Shown one piece after another: positions 1 through 5,995 of a stretch of DNA of 10,037 nucleotides; position 1 is the stretch's first letter; every line of letters starts with the position of its first letter. This stretch comes from Thermogladius sp. (GTDB taxonomy: Archaea > Thermoproteota > Thermoprotei_A > Sulfolobales > Desulfurococcaceae). The DNA lies in assembly GCA_009904025.1 (NCBI GenBank), contig WYEE01000001.1:1-10037 (forward strand), written 5' to 3'. The notes beneath the pieces are model-generated. The model ran no database searches and was not told where the DNA came from. It saw only the letters and a program-made list of their open reading frames with translations. Position numbers and translations under genes: made by a program.

Positions 1-156
1 TCTAAGAGCGTTGAGTCCGAAGGCTATTGGCTCGATATCGTAGCCTTTAACCTCATACCCCTCTGGTAGAGCCTTCTTTATCCTCTCCTCCAGCTCCTCA
101 GGCTTAATCTCGACGTCCTCCGGCAGGACTTTCAGGATTACAAGGACTCTCGCCAT
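1..156 (-). CDS. Translation elongation factor aEF-1beta (N-terminal part, cut by the window edge)
   Basis: Only the first 52 codons lie in the window; the C-terminus is beyond position 1. The reading begins MARVLVILKVLPEDVEIKPE and continues through a helix rich in Glu and Lys to PEGYEVKGYDIEPIAFGLNA. This is the characteristic start of archaeal EF-1B beta, the small (about 90 aa) guanine nucleotide exchange factor that reloads aEF-1alpha with GTP during elongation. The strand pattern LVILKVLP, then a helix, then YEVKGYDIEPIAFGLNAL matches the ferredoxin-like fold of the family. The ATG at 154-156 lies 9 bases after the stop of the zinc-ribbon gene, and the spacer carries a GGTGGG ribosome-binding motif, so the two are probably one transcript. 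Identity is recalled from the family pattern; the missing half was not seen. Confidence 0.9.
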   Translation of the reverse strand, partial: MARVLVILKVLPEDVEIKPEELEERIKKALPEGYEVKGYDIEPIAFGLNALR

Positions 157-165
157 AACACCCAC

Positions 166-384
166 CTACGGACCCCTGAAGCCGCAGTTAGGGCACTCGT
201 ATGGTATGCCTAGTTGCCGGCAACGCTTGCACCTCCTTATAACAGCCTTACCGCAGTTGGGACACATGAATTCAACACCGTGTTCACCGGGCTCCATCAG
301 CCTATGGCAACTACTGCATATCGGCGGAGTCGCGGCCTCGGAGACCGATATGTTTAGAGTTGAAAGCATATATTTCGAAGCCAT
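166..384 (-). CDS. Small zinc-ribbon protein with four CxxC motifs, COG2888-like, predicted RNA-binding/translation factor
   Basis: A 72-residue protein with four CxxC pairs at about residues 23/26, 41/44, 52/55 and 64/67. This is enough to bind two zinc ions in tandem treble-clef or ribbon units, and the protein ends in the signature YECPNCGFRGP. The pattern matches the short archaeal zinc-finger family (COG2888, HVO_2753-like), commonly annotated as a predicted RNA-binding protein involved in translation; its exact biochemical role is not settled. It lies directly upstream of aEF-1beta in the same direction, which supports a link to translation. I chose the ATG at 382-384. A TTG two codons earlier (390) and an ATG at 369 are alternatives, because the first 20 residues are not conserved-looking and several TATA-like stretches precede the gene. 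Confidence 0.85.
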   Translation of the reverse strand: MASKYMLSTLNISVSEAATPPICSSCHRLMEPGEHGVEFMCPNCGKAVIRRCKRCRQLGIPYECPNCGFRGP

Positions 385-421
385 AATCAATCCCGTTATT
401 CTTTAAATGAGGGTTTAAGCA

Positions 422-435
422 GTTTAAAAATATAG
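422..435. promoter_or_regulatory. AT-rich core, candidate shared (divergent) TATA element
   Basis: The block TTTAAAAATATA (423-434) reads as a TATA box on the plus strand toward Pth2 and, reversed, as TATATTTTTAAA toward the zinc-ribbon gene. With the usual 24-30 base distance, transcription would start near 452-459 rightward and near 398 leftward, just before each coding region. Two further minus-strand candidates, at about 402-409 and 412-420, could instead drive the zinc-ribbon gene. Inferred from sequence only. Confidence 0.5.
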
Positions 436-450
436 TTGTCTCCCGAGGAG

Positions 451-456
451 AGAGGT
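451..456 (+). promoter_or_regulatory. Candidate ribosome-binding site for Pth2
   Basis: AGAGGT lies 8 bases before the ATC at 465, normal archaeal spacing for that codon, but it is about 65 bases before the first in-frame ATG (522), which has no comparable motif at the right distance. It therefore argues that translation starts near 465 despite the absence of ATG, GTG or TTG. Confidence 0.4.
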
Positions 457-464
457 AGGTTTCT

Positions 465-818
465 ATCGAGTACAAGCAGGTCATCGCCGTTAGAAGCGAC
501 CTTGAAATAAGCAAGGGGAAGATGGCCGTCCAGGTAGCCCACGCCTCAGTTCTCGCCGCCTTTGAGGCATTTAGGAATTTCAGGGATTGGTTTGAAAAAT
601 GGTGGGAGAGCGGACAGAAGAAGATCGTGGTTAAAGTCGGGGGCGAGAGAGAACTACTGGAGCTGTACGCGAAAGCAAAAGACAGGAGGCTACCTGTGGC
701 GATAGTGAGAGACGCTGGATTGACAGAGATACCCCCTGGAACTCTTACAGCGATCGCTATAGGCCCTTGCCCAAGCGAGCTTGTTGACGAGTTGACTGGG
801 AGGTTAAAGCTACTTTGA
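465..818 (+). CDS. pth2: Peptidyl-tRNA hydrolase Pth2, apparent non-canonical start codon
   Basis: Pth2 cleaves peptidyl-tRNA that has dropped off the ribosome, recycling the tRNA. The frame reads EYKQVIAVRSDLEISKGKMA, then VQVAHASV, GQKKIVVKV, ELLELYAKAKD, LPVAIVRDAGLTEIPPGT and TAIAIGP, ending TGRLKLL. This is the full Pth2 fold, including the first strand and the SKGK motif with the conserved active-site Lys. Family members are about 115-120 aa, and 465-818 gives 117. The first ATG in frame (522) would remove strand one and that Lys, so it is unlikely to be the true start. Upstream there is no ATG, GTG or TTG before the in-frame TAG at 456-458. ATC at 465 follows AGAGGT (451-456) by 8 bases and is the best-placed initiator; GTT at 459 is possible in a leaderless transcript; a sequence error is also possible. 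It overlaps TruD by four bases (TTGA). Product certain, start uncertain. Confidence 0.88.
   Translation: MEYKQVIAVRSDLEISKGKMAVQVAHASVLAAFEAFRNFRDWFEKWWESGQKKIVVKVGGERELLELYAKAKDRRLPVAIVRDAGLTEIPPGTLTAIAIGPCPSELVDELTGRLKLL
798..804 (+). promoter_or_regulatory. Ribosome-binding site deciding the TTG start of TruD
   Basis: GGGAGGT inside the end of the Pth2 gene is followed after 10 bases by TTG at 815. It supports TTG as the TruD initiator and translational coupling with Pth2. Confidence 0.6.
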
Positions 819-1909
819 TCAAGAAGTTTGTCAACGTTTTCGACTACATCATCGACATAGCATACGTTCTAACCGAGAAGAATATCAAGTCGGAGTTTAC
901 CCAAACCCCTGAGACGTTTCTCGTTCAGGAGGTCTTGGAGAGAAACACGCTGAGCGATGAAGGAGACTACGCCGTCTTAGAATTAGAGAAGAAAGGCGTA
1001 GACACGTTTGAGGCGTTGAGGCTGATAGCCAGGAAAGCTGGAATCCCAGCCTCGAATTTCAAAGTACTTGGCTTGAAAGACAAGAATTCAAGGAGCATCC
1101 AGTATGTTTTCGTGAAAAAACATCTACTAGGTGGTGGAATTGAGGTGGAAACCAACAGTGTTAAAGCACGCGTAATAGGTTACTCTAGGTGTAAGCCTGG
1201 TAAATCAGCGTTGAAAGGCAACTACTTCAAGATAAGATTCGAGGCCTCAAGCGATGACGACTTCTGGCTGGCTAAAGATTTGCTGAGAGAAATTGTTGAA
1301 CACGGGCTACCAAACTACTATGGGTACCAAAGGTTCGGGGTTACAAGGCCTATAACACATCTACTAGGCAAGGCTCTCCTGGAAGCAGATTCCTCCTGGT
1401 TCGCATCCATGTTGCTAGGGGATACGTCTATCCTAGAGACGGCTGAAAGTATAAGGGGGAGGATGAGGTACACCTTCAACGAGATAATGTCCTATGAGAA
1501 AAAATGTCGCTTCATGAATCCTGTTGAAGACTGCGGGCTATCGCTAAACCACTCCCTCAGAAACCTTTACGTGGACGCCTACTCATCCTACTTATTCAAC
1601 AGACTATTAACCAAGATACTGGAGAAAGCGGGTGGTGTACTCCCCGAGGAGAAACTCCCTTTACCGGGATGCAATAGGGCATCATACCATGAGATTCTAA
1701 GAGAAGAAGGCGTCATAGTTAGAAGGCGGGGCCTCTTCAAATGCTGGGAGAGAAGTAGCGTGCTGAAGCCATCGGAGCCCGGGATAAGAAGAAACAACGG
1801 CTGGATAGAAATAGAATTCACTCTACCACGGGCAGGCTATGCCTCTCTAGTGCTCAGAGAACTTTTTAAGGAGAACTTCAGGCTCGTCGAGACTTTAAGT
1901 GTGGGATGA
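815..1909 (+). CDS. truD: tRNA pseudouridine synthase D (TruD/Pus7 family)
   Basis: TruD converts uridine 13 of tRNAs to pseudouridine; archaeal and eukaryotic relatives (Pus7) can also modify position 35. The 364-residue product shows the family landmarks in order: substrate motif FTQTPETFLVQEVL (28-41); catalytic loop GLKDKNS (86-92) with the nucleophile Asp89; NYYGYQRFG (167-175); and, after an insertion domain, LRNLYVDAYSSYLFNRLL followed by PLPG. Length fits the shorter archaeal members. The start is TTG at 815, sharing four bases (TTGA) with the Pth2 stop and preceded by a good ribosome-binding site; no other usable start precedes the conserved region. It forms a two-gene plus-strand operon with Pth2, both acting on tRNA. 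It converges on the next gene, leaving 75 bases in which I see no clear T-rich terminator. Confidence 0.93.
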   Translation: MIKKFVNVFDYIIDIAYVLTEKNIKSEFTQTPETFLVQEVLERNTLSDEGDYAVLELEKKGVDTFEALRLIARKAGIPASNFKVLGLKDKNSRSIQYVFVKKHLLGGGIEVETNSVKARVIGYSRCKPGKSALKGNYFKIRFEASSDDDFWLAKDLLREIVEHGLPNYYGYQRFGVTRPITHLLGKALLEADSSWFASMLLGDTSILETAESIRGRMRYTFNEIMSYEKKCRFMNPVEDCGLSLNHSLRNLYVDAYSSYLFNRLLTKILEKAGGVLPEEKLPLPGCNRASYHEILREEGVIVRRRGLFKCWERSSVLKPSEPGIRRNNGWIEIEFTLPRAGYASLVLRELFKENFRLVETLSVG

Positions 1910-1984
1910 ACTGCTGAGTTTGGGAAAACCTGGTACTGGCGCCTGAACGCGGGGTAGGATCAGGTATCCCCTTGTTGAGATCGT

Positions 1985-2482
1985 TTACTCGAAAGAGATC
2001 TCAATATTCTTTCCAACGATCGCGGATATAAACCTCTTATACTTCTCCACCTTCCCCCTCAGGTACCTTCTATCTCTCTTCGACAATCTTATAACCATCT
2101 GCTCGCTACCGTCAGGTAGCCATAGGGTATTGATGCCTAGGATTGAAGCGGGGTATAGTAGTTGCTCCATCAACTTCTTGACACCCTCACCTTCTAGTAG
2201 GATTTTAACGTTCTTGCTTAACTTAGCCGAGAGCTCTTTGGATATTATATCGATCTCTGACTTCTCCCATTCTCCTCTAAGTATCACAATTACCTCATCT
2301 CCGAAATCGAATGATTTAACGTAGTTACCTTTTCTCAGCTCTTTCATCTCCTCCTCCAACTCCATTAAGGCTTTCATTACGGGTATCTCCTCTCTACTCA
2401 CCTCCCCTGAGTCCACTTTACGCTGGCAGTTAGGGCATAGCACACCGCTTTTAACACATATCCTGTCTAGAGGATACTTCAC
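1985..2482 (-). CDS. Zinc-knuckle plus NusA/KH-like protein, probable RNA-binding factor
   Basis: A 165-residue conserved-looking archaeal protein. The N-terminus PLDRICVKSGVLCPNCQRKV places cysteines at 9, 16 and 19, suggesting a metal knuckle. A charged, probably helical stretch follows (about 35-55), then alternating strands and helices. The C-terminus, from LWLPDGSEQMVIRL (about 119-132) through RGKVEKYKRFISAIVGKNIEI, resembles the KH domains of NusA-like archaeal proteins, where a G-K pair and the final strand contact RNA. I infer a transcription- or RNA-associated role; no precise function can be named. The start is GTG at 2480-2482, preceded after 5 bases by GGTGAGAT, a strong ribosome-binding site, with a TATA-like box about 55 bases upstream. 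It lies downstream of the glucan hydrolase but appears to have its own promoter. Confidence 0.7.
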   Translation of the reverse strand: MKYPLDRICVKSGVLCPNCQRKVDSGEVSREEIPVMKALMELEEEMKELRKGNYVKSFDFGDEVIVILRGEWEKSEIDIISKELSAKLSKNVKILLEGEGVKKLMEQLLYPASILGINTLWLPDGSEQMVIRLSKRDRRYLRGKVEKYKRFISAIVGKNIEISFE

Positions 2483-2534
2483 TCGCTATCTCACCAGCAA
2501 TATTGCTCGGTCATTGGTTGAGAGATGGGTTAAT

Positions 2535-2546
2535 TGATTTAAATAT
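2535..2546 (-). promoter_or_regulatory. TATA-like promoter of the KH-like gene
   Basis: On the minus strand the sequence ATATTTAAATCA provides an archaeal TATA box. A start of transcription about 25 bases on (near 2512) would leave a leader of roughly 30 bases that includes the GGTGAGAT ribosome-binding site before the GTG at 2482. Confidence 0.55.
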
Positions 2547-2569
2547 GTTAGGGTTTATTTTTATTTTTC

Positions 2570-4576
2570 CTAATCTCTCACCAGGATTAAGGCTGATAGC
2601 GATTTAACCCATACACTACCGGAAACTACGGTATTGCTGTTCGCCGGATACACTACCCTCCACGTTCCCGCAGGCAACTTAACCTCTTGATCTGCCATCC
2701 CGTTATTAGCGATAACGATAACCTCGTCGTTGTAACCTCTAGAGTATGCTACCACACTATCGCTGGCGTACAAGACCCGTATAATGCTGGTGTCGAGCGC
2801 TTTCAAATAGTGTTTTAGGGTTGATAAGGCTATGTAGTGGTTGTAAACGTCCATATTCAGCTCATTCCACTGGACAGGATACCTTTCCTCATCGTAGTGG
2901 TTTTTATCACCTAACATACCTCTCTCGTCGCCCTGGAATATAACCGGCATCCCAGGCATAGTGAACTGGAGGACTGTTAGAAGCTTTAATCTCTGGATGG
3001 ATTCATAGCTAGGTTTATCGCCGAGCCTACCACCGCCCAGGTCTGTTAAAACACGTGATGTGTCATGGCTGTCCACGACGTTAAACCCCATCCCAGCCAC
3101 GTTGACTCCTATCGACGAATAGAATACTGAGAGGGCCTCCGTAGCCTGATAGCCTGTGAGCTTGCCCTGGCTGAACGCTAGAAGTATATTTCTACCTAGA
3201 GCATAGTTCATTAGGGAGTCGAATAAATCGCCTTTCAGCCAGGTGGGGTCGAGATCCCATATTTCGCCCACAAGGTAAGCCTGGGGATACTTGCTTTTAA
3301 CGAGTACTCTGAGCTGGCTGAAAAATCCTTTGGCGTCCAGGAGGTCCGTCGGCGTGTCCACCCTCATCCCGTCGAACCCGAAGTCCATCCAGTATAAAGC
3401 CACCTTGTACAAGTAGTCTCTCACCTCTGGGTTGCTCGTATTTAATTGAGGTAGGCTACCAATACCCCACCAGCACCTGTATGCAGAGCCGTCGCCTAGC
3501 TTGAAAGGCCATTTGTACACCGTGAACCAGCTCCAGTATTTGCTGGAGGGCCCGTTCTTATAGACGTCCTGGAAAGCCCAGAACCCTATACCCACATGGT
3601 CTGGGACGAAGTCGAAGATGATCCTTATACCCAGCTCGTGGGCTTTCATAATCAGGTTTCTCAAATCCTCTTGAGTCCCGTACTTAGGGTCCACCACCAT
3701 ATAGTCGTAGGTGTCGTAGCCGTGTACACTACCCGAGAGGAATATCGGGTTCAAGTATATTACGTCTACTCCCAATCCTTTAAGGTATCCCAGTTTCAAG
3801 ATTATGCCTTTGAGGTCTCCGCCGTAATACTGGTGGCAACAATTCAACGGGGTAATCGGGTCACTCCAGTTCGAGAATACTGGCTTAGAGGTTGAGAAGG
3901 CATTCAACCATAGTTCATCCGTAGAGTTGGCTAGGATGTCATTGGAGGGGTCTCCATTATAAAACCTGTCGGGGAAGATCTGATATCCCACGGAACCAGT
4001 GACCCATCCAACCTGTGGAAATCTGTCTCTTCCATCAAAGTAGAAAATTGGTTGATCCGTAGTGTTATAAAGCCTAGTCGAACTCCCGTTATTGTAGAGG
4101 AGCATGAAATAGTACTCTAATGGAGATACCGGAGCTACCCTCGCATACCACATTTCGAAACCACTCCAAAAAAGTTGCTTCTTCATCTCCACAAGGGTTT
4201 GGTTTACGACTACGTAAACCTTCGCAAACCTCTCTGAGGGTGTTGTAATCCTCAAGACGACCCCTCCATCCGCCACGGACAGGAATGCTGGGTCGCTTGC
4301 GTTAAAGAATAAACCTAGGTTATTCGATCCCAGGTAGACTTCAGGAGCCGCCTCGGACGTCGTTCCCGTCGAAGTCGTAGTGTAGGTGAAATTGGGCGTG
4401 GGGTTGATGCTAGTGCTGGAAGAAGCGGTTTGAGGACTAGTAGTGGCCGTTCTCACAACTGGTGTTATTGAAAAAGCTTCACGTGAAGGTATTTGAATTA
4501 GAATCTCGCCGATGAGGACAAGTACGATAACGGCTAAAGCGACTATTATCAACCGTCTACTCAACATCTCTACCAC
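2570..4576 (-). CDS. Membrane-anchored GH13 alpha-glucan hydrolase (neopullulanase/cyclomaltodextrinase/maltogenic amylase type)
   Basis: A 668-residue enzyme predicted to cut alpha-1,4 (possibly alpha-1,6) links in maltodextrins, cyclodextrins or pullulan outside the cell. Residues 9-28 form one hydrophobic segment after SRR, a signal anchor; no lipobox is seen. A Ser/Thr-rich stretch (about 42-75) acts as a tether. Residues about 79-182 look like the N-terminal beta domain (CBM34-like) of the GH13_20 group. The catalytic barrel shows DFVPDHVG (322-329), LPQLN (375-379), GMRVDTPTD (403-411, nucleophile Asp407), GEIWD (437-441, acid/base Glu438) and VVDSHDT (500-506, His504/Asp505), so all key residues are present. 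A C-terminal beta domain follows (about 590-668). At least eight N-glycosylation sequons occur, seven of them before the barrel core. GTG at 4576 and ATG at 4567 are both possible starts; neither has a well-spaced ribosome-binding site. Exact substrate is not determinable from sequence alone. Confidence 0.9.
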   Translation of the reverse strand: MVEMLSRRLIIVALAVIVLVLIGEILIQIPSREAFSITPVVRTATTSPQTASSSTSINPTPNFTYTTTSTGTTSEAAPEVYLGSNNLGLFFNASDPAFLSVADGGVVLRITTPSERFAKVYVVVNQTLVEMKKQLFWSGFEMWYARVAPVSPLEYYFMLLYNNGSSTRLYNTTDQPIFYFDGRDRFPQVGWVTGSVGYQIFPDRFYNGDPSNDILANSTDELWLNAFSTSKPVFSNWSDPITPLNCCHQYYGGDLKGIILKLGYLKGLGVDVIYLNPIFLSGSVHGYDTYDYMVVDPKYGTQEDLRNLIMKAHELGIRIIFDFVPDHVGIGFWAFQDVYKNGPSSKYWSWFTVYKWPFKLGDGSAYRCWWGIGSLPQLNTSNPEVRDYLYKVALYWMDFGFDGMRVDTPTDLLDAKGFFSQLRVLVKSKYPQAYLVGEIWDLDPTWLKGDLFDSLMNYALGRNILLAFSQGKLTGYQATEALSVFYSSIGVNVAGMGFNVVDSHDTSRVLTDLGGGRLGDKPSYESIQRLKLLTVLQFTMPGMPVIFQGDERGMLGDKNHYDEERYPVQWNELNMDVYNHYIALSTLKHYLKALDTSIIRVLYASDSVVAYSRGYNDEVIVIANNGMADQEVKLPAGTWRVVYPANSNTVVSGSVWVKSLSALILVRD

Positions 4577-4639
4577 AAGCTAATTTGAATTCCAATACGC
4601 GCATTATCAACCTTACCCTCTAGGTGTTTGAAGATAGAA

Positions 4640-4716
<77 letters not shown>

Positions 4717-4742
4717 CTCCCAACTACTCTACCCTATGAAAC

Positions 4743-4752
4743 GGTTTTAAAC
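4743..4752 (-). promoter_or_regulatory. TATA-like promoter of tRNA-Val
   Basis: GTTTAAAACC on the minus strand places a predicted transcription start near 4721, leaving a leader of about 7 bases before the tRNA at 4714. The 72 bases between the two tRNA genes contain no other candidate gene. Confidence 0.55.
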
Positions 4753-4785
4753 TTAGATTGCCGGGTAGAAAAGGGGTTTCACTGA

Positions 4786-4917
4786 TGGGCCCGGGGGGAT
4801 TTGAACCCCCGGCCTACGGGTCACTCCCTCCAGATCTAATTCATCCCCTTTTAAGGGTCGTTTGACCCATAGCCTGGATCTGGAGCCCGCCGCTCTGCCT
4901 GGCTGAGCTACGGGCCC
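4786..4917 (-). tRNA. tRNA-Trp (anticodon CCA) with a 58-base intron after position 37
   Basis: On the minus strand, exon 1 (4880-4917) and exon 2 (4787-4821, with discriminator A73 at 4786) join to a full cloverleaf: acceptor GGGCCCG/CGGGCCC, D arm GCTC/GAGC, anticodon stem GCGGG/CCCGT, loop CTCCAGA (anticodon CCA at 4881-4883), variable loop AGGCC, and T stem GGGGG/CCCCC. The acceptor stem is identical to that of the adjacent tRNA-Val. The intron lies between bases 37 and 38, the usual archaeal site. CCA is not encoded. Tryptophan is the only reading that gives a seven-base anticodon loop with paired stems. Confidence 0.94.
4822..4879 (-). other. Intron of tRNA-Trp with bulge-helix-bulge-like splice sites
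   Basis: Pairing CTCC (tRNA bases 32-35) with GGAG (4824-4827) gives a 4-bp helix flanked by three-base bulges AG|A at the 5' site and TG|A at the 3' site, the motif cut by the archaeal splicing endonuclease. The inner helix TCCAG/CTGGA is offset by one extra G (4828), so the motif is slightly relaxed. The intron also holds a 5-bp hairpin GGGTC-AAAC-GACCC (4855-4868). An alternative perfect 9-bp helix competes with the splice fold (see findings). Confidence 0.8.
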
Positions 4918-4937
4918 ATCAGCAGTCATCGAAAATG

Positions 4938-4963
4938 ATATTATTGCCTAAAGGCTATTTAAA
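4938..4963 (-). promoter_or_regulatory. TATA-like promoter region of tRNA-Trp, overlapping the stop of the upstream gene
   Basis: Two candidates lie on the minus strand. TTTAAATA (4956-4963) includes the TAA stop of the 305-aa gene and would start RNA near 4932, with a 15-base leader. AATAATAT (4938-4945) would start it almost exactly at the tRNA. Which is used cannot be told from sequence. Confidence 0.45.
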
Positions 4964-5876
4964 CCTGAGCCGGAATCTCTTTAACACCCCATAGTCTAAT
5001 TGTAGCGGGTTGCTTACCGAGCTGCTCGATTATTTTATCGATTGCGTCGCTAGCCCCGCTGATGAGATTGCCTGATATCTCCGCGAGGCCTGCAACTAAA
5101 TTCCCCATGCTATCCGCCAGGATATACGCTTCGCCAAGCCCTCTCACGCTTAAAACCACTAGAGCGTAATCTTTCAACAAGGTTAACTTTTCCTTAAACA
5201 TATCCCCTACCTCCTTCCTCCCCCACGGCTGATTAAGTGTTACCCTCCCTATGAGGGTGGCATTCATAACAAGCGTAGCTAAGGTCGTGTAGTCTAGCAA
5301 GTGTTTCACTCTATCGAAAGACAACCTTGCTTCAACTCTAGTAACCTCCCTCCTCTCTCCTGCGACCTGTGTGACCGTAGTTGGGGCTGGTGTGATCTGG
5401 GGAGGTTTCACAGCAGCCGGGGGAGGTGACTCAGGCTTTTTACTCGAGATAGGTGCCTCAAACTCTACCAAAGGCGGTCTTTTAACAAAGTCCTCTATGT
5501 AGTCCAGCATATCCGAGGCGAAGTGACCGCAGAGATTTCTAATCAAGCTCTCGCATTCAAGCCTGACCTCGACATGTGTCGCAAACCCTATTCCTACAAC
5601 TCTGAAGTGTATAGTGAATTTCAAATTACCTCCTTCTCCTCGAATAACAAGGTTCTCTTCGTTGAGAGGTTCGCTACGTATTTTTACGAACTCCCTCTGG
5701 TAGGTTCTAAAGCCTGTCCTAATACTCAACTCGGCTTCAATAGCATTCCCCTCGGATTTAACTATCACTACACGAGGGTTCCTAGAGAGAAACGTCTTTA
5801 AGTCCCAGAGGGCTGCGTAGACCTGTTTCTGCCTCCCAGGGGAGTAAATGGCCTTTTGCTGGCTACTCTTGCTCAT
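4959..5876 (-). CDS. Uncharacterised two-domain protein, N-terminal SRPBCC-like domain, Pro-rich linker
   Basis: A 305-residue cytoplasmic-looking protein with no signal peptide or membrane segment; I do not recognise its function. Residues about 15-135 begin with a helix (QKQVYAALWDLKTFLS), continue as strands (VVIVKSEGNAIEAELSI, YQREFVKI, LKFTIHFRV, THVEVRLEC) and end in a long helix (SLIRNLCGHFASDMLDYIED). That order resembles the SRPBCC/START lipid- or ligand-binding fold, but this is inference from pattern only. A Pro-rich linker (about 145-172) follows. The C-terminal domain (about 180-295) includes YALVVLSVRGLGEAYILADS, then MGNLVAGLAEI and a helix, vaguely like roadblock-type domains. 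It starts at ATG 5876 with a weak GGTAAT motif upstream and a TATA-like box 45-53 bases before it. It ends just before tRNA-Trp. Confidence is high that it is a real gene, low on role. Confidence 0.75.
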   Translation of the reverse strand: MSKSSQQKAIYSPGRQKQVYAALWDLKTFLSRNPRVVIVKSEGNAIEAELSIRTGFRTYQREFVKIRSEPLNEENLVIRGEGGNLKFTIHFRVVGIGFATHVEVRLECESLIRNLCGHFASDMLDYIEDFVKRPPLVEFEAPISSKKPESPPPAAVKPPQITPAPTTVTQVAGERREVTRVEARLSFDRVKHLLDYTTLATLVMNATLIGRVTLNQPWGRKEVGDMFKEKLTLLKDYALVVLSVRGLGEAYILADSMGNLVAGLAEISGNLISGASDAIDKIIEQLGKQPATIRLWGVKEIPAQV

Positions 5877-5920
5877 AGCAAATTACCGGCATTAATTTCT
5901 CTAGTCAACCAAGGTTAAAT

Positions 5921-5929
5921 CTTTTAAGC
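5921..5929 (-). promoter_or_regulatory. TATA-like promoter of the 305-aa gene
   Basis: GCTTAAAAG on the minus strand predicts transcription from near 5898, about 20 bases before the ATG at 5876. A second AT-rich stretch, TTATAATCA, lies just upstream (5932-5940). The 119-base gap between this gene and uS15 holds no other supported feature. Confidence 0.45.
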
Positions 5930-5995
5930 TTATGATTATAACCCCATGTTTATACAGGTAACAACAACGGCTCTCAGGAAAATGAATTTTCTTGC

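Noticed and set aside
311..514. Minus-strand 67-codon frame across the zinc-ribbon start and the Pth2 start.
   Set aside because: It crosses the divergent promoter and the antisense of conserved Pth2 codons; it looks like a chance open frame.
1905..1984. C/D box small RNA in the convergent gap after TruD (GGATGAA and several CTGA-like words).
   Set aside because: The C-like and D-like words are only a few bases apart, leaving no room for a guide, and no second box pair is present.
3596..3895. Plus-strand 99-codon frame inside the glucan hydrolase gene.
   Set aside because: It is antisense to catalytic-barrel codons, with no ribosome-binding site or recognisable product.
5979..5992. Inverted repeat GAAAATGAATTTTC after uS15 as a terminator.
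   Set aside because: The stem is only about five A-T pairs with no following T run; too weak to call.
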